From assembly GCA_021613535.1 (NCBI GenBank), contig CP075497.1, positions 10,478,001 through 10,542,000 of the forward strand: a DNA stretch of 64,000 nt. The letters run 5' to 3'. A program made the translations under genes and the position numbers. The notes under the pieces were generated by a model that worked only from the letters and a program-made list of their open reading frames with translations, had not been told where the DNA came from and did not search any database. The DNA is from Adineta vaga (taxonomy: Eukaryota; Rotifera). Positions 24,904-37,172 of this stretch are shown here, in pieces; position 1 is the first letter of the stretch, and each line of letters begins with the position of its first letter.

Positions 24904-25929
24904 ATGTCGAATTCAACAGAACTTTTATTTTATCAATCTCTAAGTCGTTATGTAGTGATTTATGCTGGATTGTTTATATTAATAACTGGTGTTGTCGGTG
25001 GTGGTCTAAATATTCTTGTTTTTACAACATTAAAAACATTTCGACATACTCCATGTGTTTTTTATTTAACAACGACATCAATTGTTAATGTTGCTCAATT
25101 ATTAATTTCACTGTTAATTCGTATACTTGCATTAGGTTTTTCTATTGATCTAACACAAGTATCATGGTTTTGTAAACTTCGATCATTTTTCGTCCAATCT
25201 TCGGCATTGGTTTCCTTGGCTTGTATGACATTAGCAACAGCTGATCAATTCGTATCTATGACTCATCGACGATTAAGTAGTTTGCAATTAGCTTATCGAC
25301 ATGTTTTGATTAGTTGTATATTGATTTTGATTCATGGAATTACTGTTCTAATTTATTTTGATTCACCATCTAGCATATGCGGGATCAATAATGCAGGTTT
25401 TGCGAAATATTTTTCTTATTTCTATTTCCCTGTAATACTGGGATTTTTACCAATTGGTATGATGATAATATTTTCGCTGCTCGCATTTTTTAAAACTCGC
25501 TCTGCTGCTAGTCGAAATGTACACATCGAACATTTAGGACGTAATCGGCAATTAACAGCAATGGTATTAGTTCAAGTAGTATTTATTGTCATATTTACTG
25601 TACCATATCTGATCAGTAATATTTATGTATCAGCAGCAGCAACAGTATCGACAGATCCAGTATTTTTAGTACGTAATAATTTCCTTCAATTAATGACCAT
25701 TCTTCTTTATTATGAAAGTTATTCAGTAAGTCAATTCGTAACAAAAAAAACGTGAAAATTAATGTCTTGATGTTTGTTTTAGACTCCTTGCTACGTTTTT
25801 TGTTGTGTTTCAAAACGATTTCGTAAACAAGTTGTTCATGTCTTGATCGAAGTACATCTCAAACGATTTCAACAAGCGGCAAATAATTTCAATAATAATC
25901 AAGTTGCACCAGAAATAGAAATCAGTTGA
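24904..25929 (+). CDS. Class A (rhodopsin-like) orphan GPCR
   Basis: Two exons (24904-25725, 25783-25929), 322 residues. Seven hydrophobic segments are visible: TM1 LITGVVGGGLNILVF, TM2 with VNVAQLLISL, TM3 closing with LATADQFVSMTHRRL (DQF in place of DRY), and TM6 FIVIFTVPYLISNIYVSA. TM7 is split by the intron, so that ESYS joins TPCYVFCCVSKRFRKQ, standing in for NPxxY and helix 8. The short tail has no obvious motif. Receptors of this compact form, with a degenerate DRY, a Cys in extracellular loop 1 (WFCKLRSF) and a C-x-x-C helix 8 region, are numerous in rotifer-like genomes as orphan families. It is expected at the plasma membrane; ligand unknown. The MULE remnant lies about 280 bp upstream, within its likely promoter region. 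Confidence 0.8.
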
Positions 25930-26183
25930 ATAAATATCAACGATTTATTCGTTTATTTCAAACTATAGTCTCTAAAATATACAAAGATTATCGGAGTCAA
26001 AAAACTCGAATCTTGTATAAGTCTTTTAAAAGATTTTGACGATCAAGTTTTTGTACTGCAGAAGTTCTCTGTTCATGAAAATAAAGATTTGTTTCTGAAA
26101 ATGATGTTTGGTTAGGTAAAAGTTGATCATTTACGATATAGAATATAGAGAAGTGATGACATATTTTTCATTAAAAGAAAAGT

Positions 26184-26522
26184 GTTGCTCTGGCAGATCA
26201 GTGTTGCCACCAATCCGCACGATTTCGTCATCGCAACGTGTATTTTATCCGTAAGAATATTTACCTCTTGGTAAGTTGTAATAAGCAACTTGTGTAGATG
26301 AAGTGTAAAGGGAGACGTTTTTCTTGTCCCTATATCTATTGTTTTGAAAGAAGCAAAGGAAAAGTGCAAAGTGTAGAGACAGCGTAGATGTCGTGTTCCA
26401 CACGTCGTGAAGATAAATTGCTTATTACAACTTACCAAGAGGTAAATATTCATAAAGAAAAAATATATGTTGCGATGACGAAATCGTGCGGATTGGTGGC
26501 AACACTAATCTGCCAGAGCAAC
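26184..26522. mobile_element. foldback / MITE-like element with long inverted arms
   Basis: The outer arms 26184-26238 and 26469-26522 are near-perfect inverted copies (starting GTTGCTCTGGCAGAT; one or two changes). The inner arms 26256-26288 and 26418-26450 are perfect 33-nt inverted copies. The arms total about 90 paired bases around a spacer of about 130 bp, giving a 339-bp element. No credible coding potential: the minus-strand open frame across it simply reads through the repeat. Ends and insertion site are unclear. AGT occurs just outside both ends, and an A-rich run outside each arm also pairs weakly. Class not assignable from sequence alone. Confidence 0.8.
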
Positions 26523-28617
26523 AGTTTTATCTAAAATAAAATTGACATCTATAGCTGATTGATGTAGATAGTATCGATTTCATTACTATATTATAATTAT
26601 AATATTTGTTAGAAGTTTAAACACTATATAACTTCATGAAACATGCCTGTACGAAGTTTCGTGATTAAGGTCATAGATATAAGATGTCGCTTGAACGATC
26701 AATGTTTATCTTCTTTCGAATATTGATTCACACAGTTGACTTAAACAGATGTACTTTCAATGAACTCAAAATGGTATAGGGAAAAGTCACTCAATATTCA
26801 GATAGAATTTCATTTCAATATCTTATAAAAATCATCGATCATTCTTCAATATATTTCAGTCGAGGGTGAGAGTATAGACGTTGGTTGCGAGACTCTACAC
26901 GGGAAGTCAGTAACTTGAATATATTTTCTGAAGAAATTGATCAAATATTCAATGAATAATAAATATTTTTCGATATATGCAAAAAAAAAAGACATGAAAT
27001 GTTTATTCAAAAGTAAAGATGCATAGCTTGTTGTGATCGTCTGAAATTCCACGTGATAGGTTTCGTTATAATTAAAAAAACGAAGAACTCGATAAAAGTA
27101 AATTTTCTGTTTGTCATATAATCTGTTTTCAAAATCCCTCTATTTAAGATTTCATTTATTTCAAAATAGAAAACTAACTTTGAATTAAATTGTAAAATAT
27201 TTCTTTTTATCGAACAGTTTTGGTTAATTCATTGAAAACAGAGAACATTCTTTATTATATTTTCATACTATAATAGGAGAAATAAAATATAATAATTTTT
27301 TGTTTTCTAAATCATTTTTGTATTTATTTTTTTAAAGTTAACAAATTCATTTAATTAATTTCATAATTATGATCGAAGGTGAATAAGTATTGACTTTCTA
27401 AGGACGGATACAATCATACTGACATTTAAATTGAAGTTTTTGATTATTGTTCATTTATTCGATAAATATAAACGTATATATTATTGTGAACAGTATTTTT
27501 TACAATTTTGATCTTTCAAATAACAATATCATTCATAAATTCAGTCAATATCTCTTCCGAAATCAGAAGCAAGCAAAACAACTCTTGTTTGAAATCAAAA
27601 GTTGGAAAAATCTTCTCAACTCAAATCTATAGATAGTACTAGATGAAATTAGATTTATTATCATAATTGTTTGTCCACATTTGAATAAGGTTAGTTCATT
27701 GAAAGACAGAAAGAATAAACTTAAAGTCAAAACTATTTTCTGCAGAAATTGATTATATTTATAATAATTATATCATAAAGAATCTGGAGACAAGACTTCG
27801 TGATATATATTCTCTGTTTAAATATAAAATCTCTCCGCGAAAGAAATTCTTTTAGTTGATAAAAAGATTAATAGGCAGAATTTTTCTTACTAAAATATGC
27901 TCAAGTGTTTTTATTTGTTGTTCACTTCTCTGTTCTTTGATTCAATAGAAGACAGACTATCTTCTAGAGATTAAAATATATCTGAATTTTTTTCACGATT
28001 TTCGTTGCATGAAAATCTTCGAACTACTCGAGATTCAACATTACAGTTCGATTATATATATACAATTATGCACTTTTGTTCAGTTTATGACTATTGTATA
28101 AAAATATATTTAGTTTGGTTGTGCTTCATTTTACTCATTATTCTTTTTTGGAATAAATATGTGTATATGCAAAATATTGTTTAATACATCTAACTTCATC
28201 CGATAGCGATAGTACTATGCTGACGCTTAGCTATACTGGTTTTAAACATAAATATAGTTGCATCATTTAGGAATGTGAGATTAATCTTTTTTCATGTATT
28301 TCTATACGTCAGCAATATCTTGACGCTCTAAAGATGAAACTATAGCAATGTAAATTTTGATTATTTTGTTCATTAAGTGAGATGGTATTCAACGCCATCT
28401 ACTATAACTGATAAAATCTCATTTTTCCTAAACTAGTTCCGTTAAAATGATTGTGAATTGATGAAAATGTTACAATTTTAATATTTCATATCGGTAATCT
28501 ACACAGAGGTCATCGACAATTTTCTATTCGTTAATTTCTAAATGCAAAGTGTCAATGAATAAATCAATCAATATTCAGTTGTCACGTTATTCTATAATTT
28601 TAATTGTTTTGTGGATC
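26523..28617. other. gene-poor interval, nothing recognised
   Basis: About 2.1 kb of A/T-rich DNA after the foldback element. Open frames are short and without family resemblance. No RNA gene or repeat with definable ends was seen. Confidence 0.5.
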
Positions 28618-29407
28618 ATGGCATCAAACTCGTATGTAATTAAATCTTTCTTTTCTTTCATCAATCTATCGACTCTTCTCTTCCGGAAGATCTACTTGCC
28701 TTCGTCCACTTGATCGCAATGAAACTGCTTGTCTTCAAAAAGGCTATAAACCTATTCGTCTTGTCTACACTGAACAACCATTAACTGCTCGTATACTTAT
28801 TGATGGTTCAAAGGTATACCATAGAAATGTTTCGTATTCAACAAATCTTTGGCATTTCTTTTCTTAGACATTACCAATCGATGATTTAATTCGTGAATTT
28901 TTCTCTTTACATCGAATGCTTTTATCTAAAACGAATCTTGATGATGTTGATATCTGTCTTATTCCACATTGTGATATACGTGAAATAACTTTAAATCAAT
29001 TAACAAAATTAAATGGTCATCAAGAACCAGTCTTACTTTTAACTGCACGTTCCAATAGTGAATATTTACTTGTTCGTGATTTAGAAGAATTAACATTTCG
29101 TCAACAAACTGGTTTAAATGTTGATATATCTGTTTTAAATAATATCAAACAAGATAATGAACGTTTACGTGAAGAAAATCATCTCCAACAAGAACGTATT
29201 GATAAATTAGAAAAGCAACTAACTGATTTCATAGCTATGCGCGATGAAATGAAACAATTGTGTAAAGAATATAAGAAAGATCTTAAAAGAACTCAAGATA
29301 AAACTGAGGATTTTTATAAAAAATTTGATCGTCTAGATCAAAAACTTAGTAAACAGTTATTTAATGAACAAAATGTTCAGATGTTGACAAGATTAAAAAG
29401 TGAATAA
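28618..29407 (+). CDS. coiled-coil protein of unknown function
   Basis: Three exons (28618-28631, 28690-28813, 28868-29407) encode 225 residues. The start is MASNSSTCLRPLDRN, with the first intron after 14 nt. The N-terminal about 130 residues look like a small globular domain (GYKPIRLVYTEQPLTARILI ... LPIDDLIREFF) with no family I can name. From about residue 130 to 210 there is a clear coiled coil with heptads (QDNERLREENHLQQERIDKL; KEYKKDLKRTQDKTEDF). Codon use and phase-consistent short introns support a real gene. No signal peptide or membrane segment. The partner and compartment are unknown; a cytoplasmic, scaffold-type role is only a guess. It is isolated from its neighbours by more than 1 kb on each side. 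Confidence 0.7.
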
Positions 29408-30462
29408 AAAAAAAGAACATTGAATTTTTTTCTGTTTTCATTTTTTAGATAAGCTTATTCATTGATAAAACATATCTCTATGCGTAATGGTAATTAATGT
29501 GAACATCCACAGAACTTTACAGCCTACATTTTGATCTGATTACATACCATCGTATAGGTCATTATATATACACATGAATATTCAAGTGAATAATTGTTCT
29601 AGTCAATCACCGTCACTATGTCATTTAATTAAACCATAAGAGATCGTTGTTTTTTCGTCTAAATTTAGATTTGTTTGATGTCTATTTCAAGTATTCATTA
29701 GAGATTTGAATTTTTCTATTTTTGAAAAGGAAAAAAAACCCCAATTTGAATATGTCCATAGAAAAGACGGTGATAATCGATTTTTTCTTCTTTTTTGAAC
29801 TTTGATTTAAAGAAAGCTTTGGTGTTGGTTGATGTTCGTAGATAATAATTCGAATATATTTTGGTATTCTCATTATTCTATGCAATATGCTTTTATTAAT
29901 AAGTACAATTTTCTATCATCTCGATATGCTTATAGAAAGCTCTTGTCATTTAATTCATCATAATCAACCATTTTTGATCTCATATGTCACAGTTGATGAA
30001 GTAAATATATGAATAAAACGAATTCATTGGATTTCGGATGATTTAAAAAAAATTTCTTAAATCAATTGATCAATTAATTTGTCATAGAAAATTTAAGAAT
30101 TCAATTGTATTTTTGGTTTATATATGTAGAAAAAGGATGCCGATGTATCTTTACTGAAATTACGTAGGAATAAATAGAATATATTCGAAATTCAGTTTAT
30201 CTTTTCATTATTCTACTGTCACTAGCAGAACTCGAACAGAAAGAGAGAATCTGACATGCACTCGCTCTTCTTTTTCTTCATACATAGAGCTTCTATCAAA
30301 AAAAGGGTTGTCTACAGCAGAAATGGAATTAATTTATATAAATCTTCTTCTTAACATACAGTGAGCTGCTAATATTTTAAGACGAGGCATACGAGGAAAA
30401 AAAGACGCACTATACATATATACTCTTAAGTTTTTCTAGAGAAGAAGTTAGTTTTGTACAAA
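29408..30462. other. intergenic, nothing recognised
   Basis: The 3' flank of the coiled-coil gene and the 5' flank of the GPCR pseudogene. A/T-rich, with no exon, repeat or RNA gene that I can support. Confidence 0.5.
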
Positions 30463-31630
30463 ATGTCATCTTCTAATACGAGTATGAGTGAAGCAATCAA
30501 TGCGATCAGAAATAGTGTATCTATGTTTAACCAAATATGGTTTTTCTGTCTGTATATATTTGGTGTGATAGGTCACACATTGAGTATTCTTATTTTTCTA
30601 CGTCGTTCATTCCGTGCAAGTCCGTGTACACGTTACTTTTTGGCAACAACTATATCGGGCTGTACTGTCGTTCATTTAACAATTCCATTACGATTGCTTC
30701 AAACTGTCTTCAATATTGATGTATTCATATATTCACTCGCAGGATGCAAAATTCTATCGTATCTTTTGAATTGTTTCAGGTAACATATCTTTTGAGACAC
30801 AACAAATTAACTTATGACTACAATATTTTATTCATTTAGAATATTACCACCATGGTTTATTGCTCTAGCTTCTATTGATCGGTAAGTATCAATTAGAATG
30901 ATCTTTACGACATATTCTTTATATGTTGTACTGTCTACTTTTCAAATATGTTTTGAAAATATTTTCGTTTTTTTATAGATTCTTCTGTAGTTCAACATCT
31001 GCTACTCTTCGTGGATAGAGTAGTATTCGTATTGCTTCTCGTGTCATACCACTGGTAATTCTATTCATTGGTCTTATTTATATTCATATGCCATTTAATT
31101 ATACAATTTCTGTATCACCACGATCATGTATTATTTCCACGAGTTCTTATCAAGCTTTTTATTCTATGTGGAATTTAGTTTTTTTTGCTTGGATTCCAAG
31201 TCTTTGCATGTTTACTTTTGGTTTACTCACAATTCAACATATTCGTCAAGGGAGAGAGAGAGTCGCACCTCTAACTATTCAACATCATACTCAAAGAAAT
31301 CATAAGAAAGTCGATCGACAATTAATTCAAATGTTAATAGTGCAATGTTTAGTATTTTCTTCAATATCAACTGTGAATTCAATTTTTCAACTTTATGTAT
31401 CCATATCAAATAGTAGTGTGATGAAAAATGATTTCGAAAAAGTTCGAGATACTTCTGTGTTAAGTGCTTTGAACGCAACAACTACTTTTGCTCCATGTAT
31501 GAGTTTCTATTTATTTGCATTATCAAGTCAAATGTTTCGTTCTGAGCTGATGATTTTATTTCGTCGACGTCAAGTTACACAAGGATTAAGTCATACTATG
31601 GCAACTTTTAGACATATGGCCGCTAAGTGA
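30463..31630 (+). pseudogene. Class A GPCR interrupted by one in-frame TAG codon
   Basis: Three exons: 30463 to about 30780, about 30841-30882, and about 30980 to 31630. Frames match across both introns, which have good GT-AG ends. TM1 WFFCLYIFGVIGHTLSILIF, TM2 with CTVVHLTIPLRLL, TM3 end FIALASIDRFFCSS (DR-F), and TM5-TM7 (SMWNLVFFAWIPSLCMFTF; LIQMLIVQCLVFSSIS; ATTTFAPCMSFYLFALSSQM) are all visible, with ATG at 30463. In the second intracellular loop, right after TLRG, the codon at 31016-31018 is TAG. It cannot be avoided by the alternative acceptor I tested. Everything after it is intact, so this is a young pseudogene, a segregating null allele, or a sequencing error. ATG-to-stop product would be about 133 residues and non-functional. 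Confidence 0.8.
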
Positions 31631-32154
31631 CATGTTATTCGGGATTAATATTGATTTTTTGTTGTAAGAGTTTTTTTGTAAAAGAAAACTTTAATCCTTG
31701 AGAGTGTGGGTACATATATAAGATTTTAGAATTACCCTCACCCAGCTTCATCCGCACTCTCTTCTGCAATATTATTAAAATCAATTTCTGGTAGTAATTG
31801 TTAACTTAAGTCAAATATTTTGTCATCGTTTAAATTCAGATATGAATTATTATGTGTACGATGCAAATGCTTCTTGTTTATTATTCATCTCTTCATCATT
31901 GATTGTGATTGATATAAGTTCAAATTGATCATGTTCTCTTAAGACTTTTTTTCCATCGTTGAACATTGTTTTTCGTAATAATACAGATTATTAATAGTTG
32001 TTGAATAATTATTTATACTATGAAAATATTGAATTTGAATTGAGAGAAAATAAAAGAAGTTTATATTCTATATTTGTCTATATGCACTCGTATAAAACAC
32101 ATCAATAGTCTAATAAAAATTAGATTCCATTAGATACAATAAATAAGTTTGCAA
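31631..32154. other. intergenic with a short imperfect palindrome
   Basis: 31700-31710 (gagagtgtggg) and 31752-31761 (ccgcactctc) pair as an imperfect inverted repeat, and inner parts (gtgtgggta / taccctcac) also pair. Otherwise nothing recognised. Confidence 0.4.
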
Positions 32155-32587
32155 TTAAAACTTTTTATTTGATTGTAGAGTAGAATTACTTGAATATTTA
32201 ATAATTAGACTTCTATACATTGATTGAAATTTGGTCGGATGATAATATTGAGAATGAGAATATACAGAAACAGTAAACACTGGTAATGGCATATCCGGAT
32301 CTACCACGATTGTCGTTAAACGACAGAACAAAAATGTAAGCAAATGACCAACTGTTATGTAATAAAAACCTTCATATTGAATCAAAAAAAGAAGACATAT
32401 TATGTTCTCTAAAACAATGAAAATGTAGACGATAAAATAATTTAAAAAGTAATACATACGTGTTCCGTGATTATACAAACAACTTGTAAGTAAGTTTTTC
32501 TCACTGGCATATCATTCATCATGCAATAAAGAACAATCGTAATAATTATAGGTATGCTAATAACTATTACTAAATGTACTTTTTCAT
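32155..32587 (-). CDS. small hypothetical membrane protein
   Basis: Two possible exons on the minus strand: 32587 to about 32458 (start MHEKVHLVIVISIPIIITIV) and about 32405 to 32155. The intron would be GTATGT...TTTTAGAG, using the second AG to keep frame, giving about 125 residues. Hydrophobic helices are seen at residues 6-24 and in two further segments (IICLLFLIQYEGFYYI and TVGHLLTFLFCRL), then a polar Ser/Tyr tail. I recognise no family. The open frame is longer than expected by chance here and the junction signals are plausible, but the gene could be a fragment or spurious. Confidence 0.35.
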
Positions 32588-35336
32588 GCATTGTTTAGTA
32601 AGTAATCAATTGAATGTGATGAACTTTCGGAGAAATTGTTTTTATTTTCCCTCTTATTGAATTTGTATTAGATTCAACAAGAGTAGTCACACAATGACAA
32701 CACAGTCGTCTATAAGTATTGTTTCCTGTCTTTGTTGTCTGTTGCCTGAGATTCACCTTTAGGTCAAATTCATTACTTGATTTTAATGTAGATGAATCGA
32801 TCATGTGCTTATTTCTGTTTTGAAATTTCAACTTATTTTATAGTGTATTCTCTTTCAACTCACCCACACTCAATAGACTGCGTAGTAGACGTAACAAACA
32901 AGTGTGAGATCGTAAATAGTTGAATCTTATAATTCTGATTTTGGTAAAGTCTGAAGAAGTTCAACAGTTCGAGTATTTTAGATGGTGGAATCCTTACCGT
33001 TATATTCTATAATCCCACTGCCATACATCTCGTCGCAAATGTTTCCCAGATAAACAAATTAAAGAAAATCATGTTGAACTGAACTACCGAATTTTTTAAT
33101 CAGATTTCAGGTGTTCATAAATCTAAATTAACAGGATACGGATGACGAACATGTTATCTCAACTTTGTAACGAAATGATCAGATTCATTAAGTTAAGTGT
33201 CACGAAAACAACTGCACATGATTTATATATGTATACATTCATTTCCCTTTCTAAACTTTTACATGTCAATAGACGACAATTTAGTCGAGATTATGTTTAA
33301 TCATCTTTTGACCTTGATTGAAGAGAAATTAACAAGAGGCTAGACATTCCATGGTGAATTTGGTTAGTTTTTGACAGACTTAAATTTTGCTAGTGAAAAA
33401 AGTACAATCTACGATCATTCATTGACGTTATAAGAACAATGTTGATGAGAGCCTTTTCTTTGAATGATTCAATTGGTCATCAATATTAAAAATATTTAAT
33501 GCAACAAGAATGAGATATGTTACATCATTGAGTGATTTTATATTTCATTCTGAAATGCTACATACAAGTTACACATGTGAAAAGAACAAGGTTTCTTTTT
33601 CTTCAATGATGAAACATCGTTTTGACATAATCCAAACTGTTGAATAATACAATTAATTATTTGAAGTGTTTTCATTCATGTCTACTCTTTGTAACAGTTG
33701 AATATGATGAATTTTAATCACATCAGACCATTTCAAAATCATCCAACTTCTATGCAATGAGCTGCCACACATCTGTGAAATTCACAAAAATTGTGTCATG
33801 ATATGCTGTTAGGTGTTGACTTAACTATAAAAAAAATGACAAGGACAATGCGAATAAAGAATCAGTAAGAATGAACATTAATGTCAAGTAAATTTTTAGT
33901 ATGAAGATGAAAAGCACTAGTTTTATTGATTATATGATGAGTTTTTTTTTCAAGCAAATCTCTATGTATATGTTTTGTCAAGTGTAAGGAAAAAAACTGA
34001 TTTTTTCAATCTATAGAAGAGTAACGAACGGGAAAGAAAAGAAATCAGTATAAAATAAAAGAAAATATTTGTCAAGTAAATAAAAGAATAAAAAAAATTG
34101 AAGAAAATTCATTTTTATAATCTCGATCTCTTGTATTACTTGTCATTATTTAACAATAATGACCTTGTCGGTTTTTTCAAGTATATAGTAGTTGAATACT
34201 ATCAACCGCAAGTCATATGTATGTAACATAATTTAAAAGAACTGAATGTGTCTTATATACTTTATCGTTATTGTCGACATTTTAATCCATAAATGATATA
34301 ACTATTCAGCTTGTCCGTCTGTTGACCGATAGTGACAGTCGACACTTTGCATGTCTCTGTCTAGCTTTTGCTATCGTCATCACCGTCTTTTTATCGTTCA
34401 ATGGATCAGACTACTATAAAGAGGAAGAGAAAGAAAAAAATCTAGTTCCTCTCTTCCTTCTTTCTTTCTCTGTCTTCTCTCTCTCTCTTTGCTAGAAGCA
34501 GGTATAGTAGGTAAGAATAGGCATCACTGAATATACAATAACACAAAAAAAGACTGTTTGAGCGTTGTCGTCTCTCTCATTCTTTGTGGCAGTTGAAGCC
34601 ACGCGAGCTCTCTCTCTCTCTCCCCCTGCTCTCTGTACTTCTTCTCTTTTCTTCTATTGAATTTCTTGTGTAAAAGGATCCAGTAATAATGGTTTCACGT
34701 CTGTTCTTTGATGCACACAACTCACATACGTACACATATGTATGCATACGTGGAGCACAGACCTATTAACTAGACGTGTAAGTACGCAATACTACTACTA
34801 TCGTTACGAACAATCTATAATTATAAATCGTACAAGACTTGTATGTTCGATGCACCTGCATATTGTACACAAACATATGTACGAATAGATTTGGATAAAG
34901 GTACATATAAAACAATATTTGATTGCTTCTCGTTGAGTGATTCATGTTCATCAGACGACAGTAGTATTCAACACTTTACCATTTCAATTCTTATTGTCAA
35001 ATCACTTGTCTTTACTGTTGAAAAAAAAGGTAAGTTATAGGTGATCCTTTTTCAATATATCACTATGTATTGTTGAAAGAAAGTATACATTAGTATATTG
35101 AACTTCTTTCTCTTCTTCTTCTTTACTATTTAAATCTACCCTTCACCCCAATAGTAAATTATGCCGATTCAATGTTAACAAGAGAAAGAATCGACCAAAT
35201 ACATATTACATCAACTAGAGCACACGTACAATAGTAATAGATGTTATTCTTAGAAAAAGAATGGTCATAATTAGCTTCGAGCTCGATGACAAGTTTCATG
35301 TAATGAACAACGTCTTATTCTTTTTTTTCTTCTAGA
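32588..35336. other. gene-poor interval; CT-rich promoter-like tracts and candidate 5' UTR exon
   Basis: No coding exon recognised. Around 34447-34640 there are dense CT/GA tracts including (CT)n runs, then alternating ACATAC/TATGCATACG sequence at 34722-34752. An open frame from 34843 ends at a strong AAG/GTAAGT donor near 35028. Splicing it to the acceptor just before 35337 puts its frame out of phase with the downstream protein, so it reads better as an untranslated first exon than as coding sequence. Confidence 0.5.
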
Positions 35337-36461
35337 ATGCACCCTCCTTCTTCCGCACGTGATCGTTCATTTTATGCCAAGTTTTACAGTCGTCATCCAT
35401 CCGAAATTGAAATCATTGATAAAATACAATCATCACCCTCATCCTCTGTTCTACGAACATTATCACAAAGTCCAACAACAATAATACCAATATTGTCAGA
35501 TGTGACATCAACTCACACGTCAGGCTTTTTCTCGTCTTCTGATTGTTCATCATCGGAATCAACGAGTTCATATACTAAACGTCGACGTACAACAGCACCG
35601 ATTATACAAGAACGTTTAAATACTTATGAATCAGCTTGTACTCGTCCTAGTTTACCTTTACCATCATTACTTTCATCTAAACAAAAAATTCAATCAATTT
35701 CTACACTATCATCCTCATCTCTAGTCAATCCAATGATTTCACAACAAATATCAATAAGACAAACAAAAAATTCATCGAATTCAATCGATAATGATACATC
35801 AAAATCAATTCGAATTATACAAGATAATTCATCTTCATCATTATCACCAACAAATTCAATCATAAATGAGAAGACAATTTCTTTAGATTCATCTAAACGA
35901 TATCTGTCAAAATCAACAAGTCATCTTTGTGAACAATCATTAAATAATATGAAAGATGATCCTGTGTCTTCTTCTTCATCATCAAAAAATATTCTCGATA
36001 TTATACAAGAAGAATTGGTAAGTAAACAAGTTTTATTTATCGAAAAAGATCATCAGATTTCATTTATTCTTTAGACAGAAATTCGTCGTGCTGATCATGA
36101 TTTGAAAAACATGTTTCTTTCGATATATGGGAAAATTCAAAATATTCAACAAATAAAATCAAATACAACTTATCAACCAAAAGGTCAACGATATCATTAT
36201 CTTCGTTCTGAACGACCTTCACGTTTAATCGCACATTGTTGTTATTCAAGTAATAGCGATATTCGTCGATCAAGTTGTACTCATCATAATCGAAAATATG
36301 CACTTCATTCCGCTGTTGTATTACGAAATCGTATGAATAATTTACGTGTCACATCAACAGCGGATAATGATAGTTATGTAGATACAGATTCCTTGTCTTC
36401 CTCATCAGATAGTGGAACATGTAATTCATCCGTCGATAATGAACCTTGTGGTGATGCATGA
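35337..36461 (+). CDS. serine-rich, largely disordered protein of unknown function
   Basis: Two exons (35337-36017, 36075-36461). The ATG sits immediately after a pyrimidine-rich splice acceptor (cttctag/a-ATG), so an untranslated exon probably lies upstream. About 355 residues. The protein is dominated by Ser/Thr/Asn runs (SSSDCSSSESTSSYTKRRR; SSSSLSPTNSI) with scattered basic patches. The most structured-looking parts are the N-terminus (RDRSFYAKFYSRHPSEIEII) and a short helical segment across the intron (IIQEELTEIRRADHDLKNMF). No domain recognised. Possible phosphorylation-rich nuclear or scaffold protein, but this is speculation. The end converges on the C2 gene: the two stop codons are only 90 bp apart. 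Confidence 0.7.
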
Positions 36462-36551
36462 GAGAAGTTCTTTATTGTTCTTTGTTTTTTTTTTATAAAT
36501 TAAAAAATTCAGAGTAAATTAGTATATATATATATATAAATATATCAATCA

Positions 36552-36998
36552 TTAATTTGTTGATGTTTTTTCAAATGTCATACGAATATGAATATCACCA
36601 CGACTACCAAAACCGAGAAAACCTGGTAGTTTAATCCAATCATCAACATGTCCTTTTTTAATAACATTGTCAAGACTAACTTTCGCTGAACCGATTAAAT
36701 CAGGTTTTTTTCCTTCATCTTCATCATATACATTTATATGAACATATTCATTACTTGGCCATGTATTACTAAATCGAAATATAAAATTTGAATAAAGAAA
36801 AAAGAGAACAAATTTCATTACTTACAACTCAAATGTTTCATTCCATATGGGTCGTTCAACATCTTTTAATGCAGTAGTTTTATGTTTGTTTTTTTCATCA
36901 ATATAAACTTCAACATATGGATCGTTGAAGTCTGTTTTATCTTTATCTGCAAGTTTTGCTGCTTCAACTATAGTTACACGAAGATGTCCTTGAGCCAT
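36552..36998 (-). CDS. single C2-domain protein
   Basis: Two exons on the minus strand (36998-36826, 36768-36552), about 129 residues: almost nothing but one C2 domain. GHLRVTIVEAAKLADKDKTD and FNDPYVEVYID give the first Ca2+-loop Asp residues. The domain continues with IWNETFEFNTW (across the intron), then VHINVYDEDEGKKPDLIGSA for the second acidic loop. Asp residues at the D-x-D positions are present, so calcium-dependent phospholipid binding is plausible. No signal peptide or membrane anchor. Small free-standing C2 proteins occur in plants, protists and many invertebrates. It is the downstream partner of the RIB43A gene (174 bp apart, same strand). Confidence 0.85.
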
Positions 36999-37172
36999 AG
37001 AAATTTTGCACCCGTTTTTTGTTTCGTTGAAAGAGTACAAAAAAGTGGTTTACAAGTATAATTCGCGTCTTATTTATATAGAAAGGATAGAGGATAGTCA
37101 CGTGTAACGTTTATTTCGTCGTAAAAGAATCAAAGACAAAAATAGATTTTTGAGATTCTTATTTAATCTTTG

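Noticed and set aside
26127-26453. 108-codon minus-strand open frame
   Set aside because: It simply reads through the arms and spacer of the foldback element; no protein similarity seen.
32595-32831. Minus-strand open frame as an upstream exon of the small membrane protein
   Set aside because: No phase-compatible GT-AG intron could be found joining it to the frame starting at 32587.
34843-35040. Open frame as the coding first exon of the Ser-rich protein
   Set aside because: Splicing its GTAAGT donor to the acceptor before 35337 puts the downstream sequence out of frame and hits a stop; better read as untranslated exon.
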